Positions 58,373 to 64,000 of a DNA stretch of 64,000 nt are shown here, piece by piece. The translations under genes were made by a program, and so were the position numbers. Numbering within the stretch: the first letter of the stretch is position 1; every line of letters starts with the position of its first letter. Under the pieces are notes generated by a model. That model was not told where the DNA came from. It searched no databases and was given only the letters and a program-made list of their open reading frames with translations. Origin of the DNA: Sphingopyxis sp. YR583 (GTDB lineage: Bacteria; Pseudomonadota; Alphaproteobacteria; Sphingomonadales; Sphingomonadaceae); contig NZ_FNWK01000001.1 of the NCBI RefSeq assembly GCF_900108295.1, positions 2,415,001-2,479,000 on the forward strand, given 5' to 3'.

Positions 58373-59845
58373 GTGAAGACCAGCATCGACATCGGGACCG
58401 ACAGCACCGGGCAGGGCGTGCGCATCGACGTGCAGGAACTGCTCGCGACGCGCCTGCTCGTGCAGGGCAATTCGGGGTCGGGCAAGTCGCACCTTTTGCG
58501 CCGCATCCTCGAGGAAAGCGCCGAGCTGGTGCAGCAGATCGTGATCGATCCCGAGGGCGATTTCGTGACGCTTGCCGACGCGTACAGCCATGTCGTGATC
58601 AACGGCGGCGACTATAACGAGCGCGAGATCGCGGCGATGGGTGCGCGCATCCGCGAGCATCGCGCATCGATCATCCTCAGCCTGGAGTCGCTCGATATCG
58701 AGGCGCAGATGACTTGCGCCGCGGCGTTCCTGAACGCATTGTTCGATGCGCCGCGCGAGCATTGGTTCCCCGCGCTGGTCGTGGTCGACGAGGCGCAGAT
58801 GTTCGCGCCGAGCGTCGCGGGCGACGTCGCCGACAATGTCCGCCGCGCGAGCCTGTCGGCGATGACGAACCTGATGTGCCGCGGGCGCAAGCGCGGCCTT
58901 GCCGGCGCGATCGCGACGCAGCGGCTGGCGAAGCTCGCGAAGAATGTCGCCGCCGAGGCGAGCAATTTCCTGATGGGGCGCACCTTCCTCGACATCGACA
59001 TGGCGCGTGCCGCCGACCTGCTGGGCATGGAGCGGCGGCAGGCCGAGGCGATCCGAGACCTCGAACGCGGGCATTTCCTCGGGCTCGGCCCCGCCATCTC
59101 GCGGCGGCCGATCGCGGTGCGCATCGGGTCGACGCAGACCTCGACGCGGCTTGGCACGCACGGGCTGATGCCGCTGCCGTCGGCAGGGGGCGAGGATATG
59201 CGCTCGATGCTGTTCACCGAACTGGAAGCGCCCGCGCAGCCGCGTTTCTTTGCGCCCGAACCCGAGCCGGTCGCGGCGAGCGAAGTGCTGGAGCGGATCG
59301 CGGCAAGCGAGGGGCTGCACGAAGATCTCGATGCGCCGCCCGTGCTCGATATCCTCGAGGCGGTCGAGGAAGCCGAGCAGAGCGACGCGGTGGTGATCGA
59401 CACGTTGCAGGAGATGCTGGCGGACCCCGATTGCGCGTTCCAGCCCGAATCCTTCCTCTATCAGGATTTTTCGGTGCGCTGCCGGATGCAGAAGCTGAAG
59501 AAGGTTCCGCTCGACCTCGCCGCCTTCCGTCGCCGCTTCGCGCTCGCCAAGGGCGGGGTGTTCGATCCGTCCGAGCCGCGCTGGCGCGAGATGCTCGCTG
59601 TTGCCGACCGGCTGCCGCACGACATGTTCGCGCCGTTCCTGCAGATCGCGCGCGCCGCGATGGACGGCGAACCCTGCCCCGACGACGAAATCCTCGGCCG
59701 CGCCTATGGCAGTCGCTCGCCGGGACGCATCCGGCGGCTGGTCGAATATATGGAAAAGCAGGGCGTTATCGTTGTCCGCGCCGATTTCGGCGGCCGGCGC
59801 TCGATCGGCATTCCCGAACTCGGACTCAGCACCGAAGCCGAATAA
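58373..59845 (+). CDS. HerA-like (DUF87/DUF853 type) ATPase
   Basis: A 490-residue hexameric-type ATPase. Walker A is VQGNSGSGKSHLLRR (about residue 30-44) and Walker B is ALVVVDEAQMFAP. DPEGDFVTLADAYSHVVING is the strand region typical of the HerA/FtsK superfamily, and RGRKRGLAGAIATQRLAKL is the sensor/arginine part. A C-terminal winged-helix-like end (GRAYGSRSPGRIRRLVEYME, KQGVIVVRADFGGRR) may bind DNA. The start is GTG 58373. Unlike archaeal HerA, no nurA-type nuclease gene is adjacent. Role unknown. Confidence 0.8.
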   Translation: MKTSIDIGTDSTGQGVRIDVQELLATRLLVQGNSGSGKSHLLRRILEESAELVQQIVIDPEGDFVTLADAYSHVVINGGDYNEREIAAMGARIREHRASIILSLESLDIEAQMTCAAAFLNALFDAPREHWFPALVVVDEAQMFAPSVAGDVADNVRRASLSAMTNLMCRGRKRGLAGAIATQRLAKLAKNVAAEASNFLMGRTFLDIDMARAADLLGMERRQAEAIRDLERGHFLGLGPAISRRPIAVRIGSTQTSTRLGTHGLMPLPSAGGEDMRSMLFTELEAPAQPRFFAPEPEPVAASEVLERIAASEGLHEDLDAPPVLDILEAVEEAEQSDAVVIDTLQEMLADPDCAFQPESFLYQDFSVRCRMQKLKKVPLDLAAFRRRFALAKGGVFDPSEPRWREMLAVADRLPHDMFAPFLQIARAAMDGEPCPDDEILGRAYGSRSPGRIRRLVEYMEKQGVIVVRADFGGRRSIGIPELGLSTEAE

Positions 59846-60052
59846 GGCGGTTACGTCTCGTCCCGTCGCAGTTTCGCCGCGACCCGGCATGTTAACTCAG
59901 AATTAGTCATCTAAAATCTTGGGGCCGCGCGCGCCGGGGTGCAGATATTCGCGTCAGGTGTCGCACCTAAAACAGCGGATGCCAGCCCCAGCCTTGGGAG
60001 GCGGATCGTCCCGAAAACCTAAAAACATAGTTGACCAACAGGAGAGACTGCC

Positions 60053-61537
60053 ATGCCTCGTCACGGCGTATATCCGCGCGACATCGTTCCGCCGCGCTCC
60101 AAATATTCCGACACCGGCCGCTTTGGCCGCATGTTCGGCGAATTGCCGCCCTTTGCCGCCGATACCCCCGATGTGCGCGCCGCGCTGATGGAGATCGGGA
60201 AGGCCGGGGGCATCATGGATGCCAAGGACAATCTGACCAAGACCCCCGCCGAGTTGATCACCAACCCGGCGCTGTCGGCGAAGAATAGCGACAATCCAAC
60301 GCTGACCGCGGGATTCACCTTCCTCGGCCAGTTCCTCGACCACGATATGACGTTCGACCCGACCTCCAGCCTCGAGCGGCAGGTCGATCCCGAACAGATC
60401 GCCAATTTCCGCACCCCCAGCCTCGGGCTCGACAATGTTTACGGTGCGGGGCCGGGCGGCAGTCCGCATCTGTACGATACGGGGGGCGGCAAGGGCGGCA
60501 AGTTCCTGCTGGAACCGACCGGCACCGCGAACAAGTTCGACGTGCCGCGCAACAGCCAGAAGGTCGCGCTGATCGGTGACCCGCGCGACGACGAAAATCT
60601 GATCATCAGCCAGCTTCAGGTCGCCTTCCTGAAGTTCCACAACCAGGTCGTCGAATATGTGAAGACCAAGATCAAGCTGACCGGATCGGACGAGATTTTC
60701 GCCGAGGCGCAGCGGATCGTGCGCTGGCATTATCAGTGGATCATCGTCCACGAATTCCTGCGCAAGACGTGCGGCGATGCGGTGGTCGACGATGTGCTGA
60801 CCAACGGCCGCAAATTTTATAGCTGGCACAACGAGCCTTACATCCCGGTCGAATTTTCGGTCGCGGCCTACCGGTTCGGGCACAGTCAGGTGCGCCCGTC
60901 GTACCGCGCGAATTTCACCGGCAACGGGGGCAATCCCTTTTTCGCGATGATCTTTACGCCAACCCCGTCGGACCCGAACGACCCCGACGATCTGTCGGGC
61001 GGCTGCCGCGCGCCGCGGCGCTTTGTCGACTGGCCGACCTTCTTCGATTTCAGCGACGGCAATGTCCGGCCGAACAAGAAGATCGACTCCACCCTGTCGA
61101 CGTCGCTGTTCCGCCTTCCGGGATCGGTGGTCCCCAACCCCGATCCGAAATCGAACCCGGCCTCGCTCGCACAGCGCAACCTGCTGCGCCACCTGACCTT
61201 CTCGCTGCCTTCGGGACAGCGGGTGGCGCGCGCGATGAAGCTGCCCGAATTGTCGAAGGGCGATTTGTCGGACCTGAAACCGCACGGCTTCGACGACCGG
61301 ACGCCACTCTGGTTCTATATCTTGCGCGAGGCGCAGGTGACGCAGAACGGCGAGCGGCTGGGGCCGGTCGGCGCACGGATCGTCACCGAGGTGTTCCTTG
61401 GGTTACTGCAAGGCGACAAGGGATCCTATCTCTCGCAAGATCCCGAATGGCAGCCCTTCCTGCCGACGGTCGACGCATCGAAGAAGGGCGACGACTTCCG
61501 GATGATCGACCTGCTTCGTTACGCAGAGGTCGCGTAA
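60053..61537 (+). CDS. animal-type haem peroxidase
   Basis: A 494-residue peroxidase of the myeloperoxidase/cyclooxygenase superfamily. Distal-site residues match human myeloperoxidase: Gln93, Asp96, His97 and calcium-binding Asp98 in LGQFLDHDMTFD. Arg178 and Glu181 (DPRDDENLI) and the proximal His277 (AAYRFGHSQVRPSY) are also present. There is no signal peptide, so it is cytosolic or exported by another route. AGGAGAG lies before the ATG. It stands alone. The 207-base gap upstream contains nothing else I can name. Confidence 0.92.
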   Translation: MPRHGVYPRDIVPPRSKYSDTGRFGRMFGELPPFAADTPDVRAALMEIGKAGGIMDAKDNLTKTPAELITNPALSAKNSDNPTLTAGFTFLGQFLDHDMTFDPTSSLERQVDPEQIANFRTPSLGLDNVYGAGPGGSPHLYDTGGGKGGKFLLEPTGTANKFDVPRNSQKVALIGDPRDDENLIISQLQVAFLKFHNQVVEYVKTKIKLTGSDEIFAEAQRIVRWHYQWIIVHEFLRKTCGDAVVDDVLTNGRKFYSWHNEPYIPVEFSVAAYRFGHSQVRPSYRANFTGNGGNPFFAMIFTPTPSDPNDPDDLSGGCRAPRRFVDWPTFFDFSDGNVRPNKKIDSTLSTSLFRLPGSVVPNPDPKSNPASLAQRNLLRHLTFSLPSGQRVARAMKLPELSKGDLSDLKPHGFDDRTPLWFYILREAQVTQNGERLGPVGARIVTEVFLGLLQGDKGSYLSQDPEWQPFLPTVDASKKGDDFRMIDLLRYAEVA

Positions 61538-61595
61538 GGGGCGAAGGCGCCGGCGCTCCTCCCACTCGATTTCGCGGGAGCGTCGGCGATCCTTT

Positions 61596-61793
61596 TCAGT
61601 TCTTTTTGAACAAGGCTTCGGCGACCGCCTTGTGGCTGGTCGCGGCGCTCCGATGCGCCTTTACTCGTTCGATTTCGGCTTCCAGAATTTCGATCCGTTC
61701 GCCCAGTTCGTCGACCGACAGCGGATCGAGGGGCTGTCTGGTCAGCGCCGCGAGCACATCGTCGCGGCGGCGGGGAAGGTCGTCATCGTCCAT
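61596..61793 (-). CDS. DUF1192 family protein
   Basis: A 65-residue protein. It starts MDDDDLPRRRDDV, then SVDELGERIEILEAEIERVK, a short coiled coil, and KAVAEALFKKN. AGGAGG lies seven bases before ATG 61793. DUF1192 proteins are small and widespread in alphaproteobacteria; their function is not known. Divergent from the quinone oxidoreductase. Confidence 0.88.
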   Translation of the reverse strand: MDDDDLPRRRDDVLAALTRQPLDPLSVDELGERIEILEAEIERVKAHRSAATSHKAVAEALFKKN

Positions 61794-61913
61794 GGCGCAT
61801 CCTCCTGGTCCCTGAAGTTGAAAAGGCGCGCGACTGTTGACCCGTGTCGCCGCACTGTCAATAAGGCGGGGCAGGGGTGCGGGAATGATCGGACCAGTGG
61901 GGGATTTTACCAA

Positions 61914-62915
61914 GTGACGAGCGTGCCAGTTGAAATGACCGCCATCGCCATTCGCGAGCCGGGCGGGCCCGAAGTCCTGCAGCCTGAAACGCGGCCGGTG
62001 CCGCAGCCCGGAGCCGGCGAACTGCTGATCCGCGTCGCGGCGGCAGGGGTGAACCGTCCCGACGTGCTGCAGCGCATGGGTTATTATCCGCCGCCGCCGG
62101 GCGCATCGGAGCTGCCGGGGCTGGAGATTGCGGGCACGGTCGCCGCGATCGGACCGGGCGGCGATCCCGAACTCCTTGGGCAGGCGGTGTGCGCGCTTGT
62201 CGCGGGCGGCGGCTATGCCGAATATTGCGTCGCGCCGGTCGGAAGCTGCCTGCCGGTACCGAAGGGCTTTTCTATGGAAGAGGCGGCGGCGCTGCCCGAA
62301 ACGGTCTTCACCGTCTGGCATAATCTTTTCGAGCGCGGCTATGTGCGCGACGGCGAGACGGTGCTCGTCCATGGGGGCACCAGCGGCATCGGGACGACCG
62401 CGATCGGCCTTTGCAAGCTGTTCGACATCAAGATCATCGTGACCTGCGGCAGCGCGGACAAATGCGCCGCGGCGACTGCGCTCGGTGCCGATCTCGCGAT
62501 CGACTATTCGGCCGAGGATTATGTCGAAGCAGTGAAGGCGTTTACCGGCGGCAAGGGCGTCAACGTCGTGCTCGACATGGTCGGCGGCGACTATCTGCCG
62601 CGCAACCTCGCCTGCCTCGACGAGGATGGGCGTCATGTCACGATCGCCTTCCAGCGCGGGATGATGGTCGAAATCGACATCGCGCATGTGATGCGCCGCC
62701 GGCTGACGCTGACCGGATCGACGCTTCGTGCGCGTAGCGACGACTTCAAGGCGCTGCTCGCCGACGAGATTCATCGCACACTCTGGCCGCGTCTCGCCGA
62801 AGGTGGGTGGAAGCCCGCGATGGATCAGGCCTTCCCGCTCGCCCATGCCAGCGCCGCGCACGCGCGGATGCAGGCGGGCGAACATGTGGGGAAGATCGTG
62901 CTGACGGTCGGGTGA
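61914..62915 (+). CDS. NAD(P)H quinone oxidoreductase, PIG3-like
   Basis: A 333-residue zinc-free member of the medium-chain dehydrogenase family. MTAIAIREPGGPEVL, GVNRPDVLQRMGYYPPPPGA and LVHGGTSGIGTTAIGLCK (NADPH site) mark the PIG3/TP53I3 branch, which reduces quinones by one electron. LDMVGGDYLPRNLACLDEDG follows. GTG 61914 with GGGGGA ahead matches family N-termini; ATG 61935 is possible. Confidence 0.88.
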   Translation: MTSVPVEMTAIAIREPGGPEVLQPETRPVPQPGAGELLIRVAAAGVNRPDVLQRMGYYPPPPGASELPGLEIAGTVAAIGPGGDPELLGQAVCALVAGGGYAEYCVAPVGSCLPVPKGFSMEEAAALPETVFTVWHNLFERGYVRDGETVLVHGGTSGIGTTAIGLCKLFDIKIIVTCGSADKCAAATALGADLAIDYSAEDYVEAVKAFTGGKGVNVVLDMVGGDYLPRNLACLDEDGRHVTIAFQRGMMVEIDIAHVMRRRLTLTGSTLRARSDDFKALLADEIHRTLWPRLAEGGWKPAMDQAFPLAHASAAHARMQAGEHVGKIVLTVG

Positions 62916-62988
62916 AGCGAGGGAACATTCGATATCGATCAGCGGTTGGAGGATCGGGGGGCACGTCAAAAGAGGATAGTCTCCCCCG

Positions 62989-63555
62989 ATGAATATGCGT
63001 CACCCGTTCCTTCCCGCCGCCACTATCGCGCTTGCCCTGGCAGCCTGCTCGCAGCCCGCCGAAACCGAAAAGGCACCGACCGCCTCCTATGACGGCGACG
63101 TCGCACCCGAAGGGAAGGCAGCGGAACCCGCGGTGCCCGCGATCAAGCCGACGGATATCCCGACGCGCGGCGGCGACGGGTCGCCGATCGAATTGACCGC
63201 GCTGACCGAAGCCGATGTCGGCGGAGCGAAGCTAAAGGGCGAACTTGCGTGCAGCTTCGCCGCCGAAGCGGCTGCGCCGCCGATCTTGCTGGCACAGGGC
63301 GATGTCGGCTCGGCCGATCCGTCGCGCGGGATCGTGAAGGTCGGCGATACGATCGAAGCCGTGTCGGCGAACGGCGGCTTCGATGCGATGGTCAAGGGCA
63401 CCAAATTCTTTGCCAAGGGGCTGCAACTGCGCGTCGCGCTGGTCGGACCGGCAGAGGGTGGTGGCGAATCGCCCCCGCGGCCGGCGACGCTGACCGCCGA
63501 CCGCGCCGACGGTGCGCAGCGCGTCTTCGCCGGGCTGTGGCGTTGCGGTCCGTAA
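62989..63555 (+). CDS. small lipoprotein of unknown function
   Basis: A 188-residue protein with a lipoprotein signal ending ALAAC (Cys20). A proline/alanine-rich linker follows (about 21-60). The mature domain has GGAKLKGELACSFAAE and GGFDAMVKGTKFFAKGLQL and ends VFAGLWRCGP; its two cysteines may pair. No family recognised; the KLxGELxCSF pattern is common in small sphingomonad lipoproteins as I recall. It lies between the quinone oxidoreductase and a GST. Confidence 0.65.
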   Translation: MNMRHPFLPAATIALALAACSQPAETEKAPTASYDGDVAPEGKAAEPAVPAIKPTDIPTRGGDGSPIELTALTEADVGGAKLKGELACSFAAEAAAPPILLAQGDVGSADPSRGIVKVGDTIEAVSANGGFDAMVKGTKFFAKGLQLRVALVGPAEGGGESPPRPATLTADRADGAQRVFAGLWRCGP

Positions 63556-63644
63556 CCGCCGCTTGCGGGCATCGCGTGCGCACCGCATAGAGGCATCGCC
63601 GCAGTGTCGGGGGACAGCGGCGATTCATCGATTTGGGGGCTGAT

Positions 63645-64000
63645 ATGGGCGACAGGCCGATCCTTCACGAATATGCCGCGAGCGGCAATTGCTACAAGAT
63701 CCGCCTGACTGCTGCGCTGCTCGAATATCCGATCGAACGGCGCGAATATGATATTATGAAAGGCGAGACGCGGACGCCCGACTTCCTGGCCAAGGTCAAC
63801 GCCAATGGCCGCATCCCGGTGCTGCAGGTTGGCGATCGCTTCCTTCCCGAGAGCAATGCCGCCTGTTTCTGGCTTGCCGATGGCACGCACCTGATCCCCT
63901 ATGACCGGTTCGAGCGCGCCGACATGCTGCGCTGGATGTTCTTCGAGCAATATAATCACGAGCCGAATGTCGCGACGTTGCGCTTCTGGATGAAATGGAT
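63645..64000 (+). CDS. glutathione S-transferase, 5' part
   Basis: The first 118 residues are visible; the gene runs off the window. MGDRPILHEYAASGNCYKIR, LTAALLEYPIERREYDI, TPDFLAKVNANGRIPVL (with the cis-proline) and FLPESNAACFWLAD (Glu-Ser contacts for glutathione) give the thioredoxin-like half. Helical domain begins RFERADMLRWMFFEQYNHEP, typical of bacterial GSTs. The catalytic residue is likely Ser13. Confidence 0.9.
   Translation, partial: MGDRPILHEYAASGNCYKIRLTAALLEYPIERREYDIMKGETRTPDFLAKVNANGRIPVLQVGDRFLPESNAACFWLADGTHLIPYDRFERADMLRWMFFEQYNHEPNVATLRFWMKW

Noticed and set aside
59846..60052. A possible tRNA or small RNA in the gap before the haem peroxidase
   Set aside because: No cloverleaf and no strong hairpin with T-run was found; only a weak GGTGC/GCACC pairing.

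Overview
The window reads as chromosomal DNA of a sphingomonad alphaproteobacterium, most likely close to Sphingopyxis. The grounds are very high GC with strong third-position bias, alphaproteobacterial gene orders (rpsM-rpsK-rpoA-rplQ; divL-tsaE-amgK-murU-addB-addA-trxA; proA-nadD-rsfS-rlmH-envC-ctpA), a tyrosine-type DivL, several kinds of extragenic palindrome, and a bacterial lipoxygenase of a sort I recall being described from Sphingopyxis macrogoltabida. Genus is inference. I see no insertion sequence, prophage, integrase, CRISPR array, tRNA or rRNA, so this is mainly core genome with a few accessory genes.

Layout. 1-1484: a GbsR/MarR-type regulator with a palindrome over its start, a partial DUF4166-like gene behind it, and a divergent small exported protein. 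1492-4314: the alpha ribosomal operon on the minus strand with promoter and terminator. 4350-14418: a long minus-strand run made of a proline/NAD/ribosome-maturation/envelope operon (proA, nadD, rsfS, rlmH, envC, ctpA, dsbB, coq7), two sphingomonad proteins of unknown function, pmbA and an inositol-monophosphatase-like gene. 14498-26143: mixed genes including a DUF3667 protein, a PhoD phosphatase, an enoyl-CoA hydratase, purC, a lipoxygenase, a diguanylate cyclase, an M16 peptidase and an Slp-like protein. 26243-30271: a large inverted repeat, an SDR coupled to AMP nucleosidase, a peroxiredoxin, AlgH/YqgE and a TPR protein.

30272-43637: ahcY behind a 393-base control region with repeated motifs, then the cell-cycle pseudokinase DivL (Tyr in place of the phospho-accepting His) heading a tightly overlapping operon with tsaE, the muramic-acid recycling pair amgK/murU, the AddAB recombination nuclease and thioredoxin. 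43646-43894 holds the remains of a small SEC-C zinc-motif gene with three frameshifts. 43952-57573: argJ, an aldehyde dehydrogenase, an M20 peptidase, two PQQ-type dehydrogenases flanking glnB-glnA (with a sigma-54-like promoter), map and clpA. 57762-64000: two small unknown genes, an orphan HerA-like ATPase, an animal-type haem peroxidase, a DUF1192 protein, a quinone oxidoreductase, a small lipoprotein and the 5' part of a GST.

Points that connect genes: palindromes of one type (TTkACGTnnACGTmAA) precede both the enoyl-CoA hydratase and the PQQ alcohol dehydrogenase, suggesting one regulator for both. The lipoxygenase and the haem peroxidase keep their known metal-site or haem-site residues and would be a rare pair of animal/plant-like lipid-oxidation enzymes in one bacterium. 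Seven gene pairs are joined by four-base stop/start overlaps, four of them using GTG or TTG starts.
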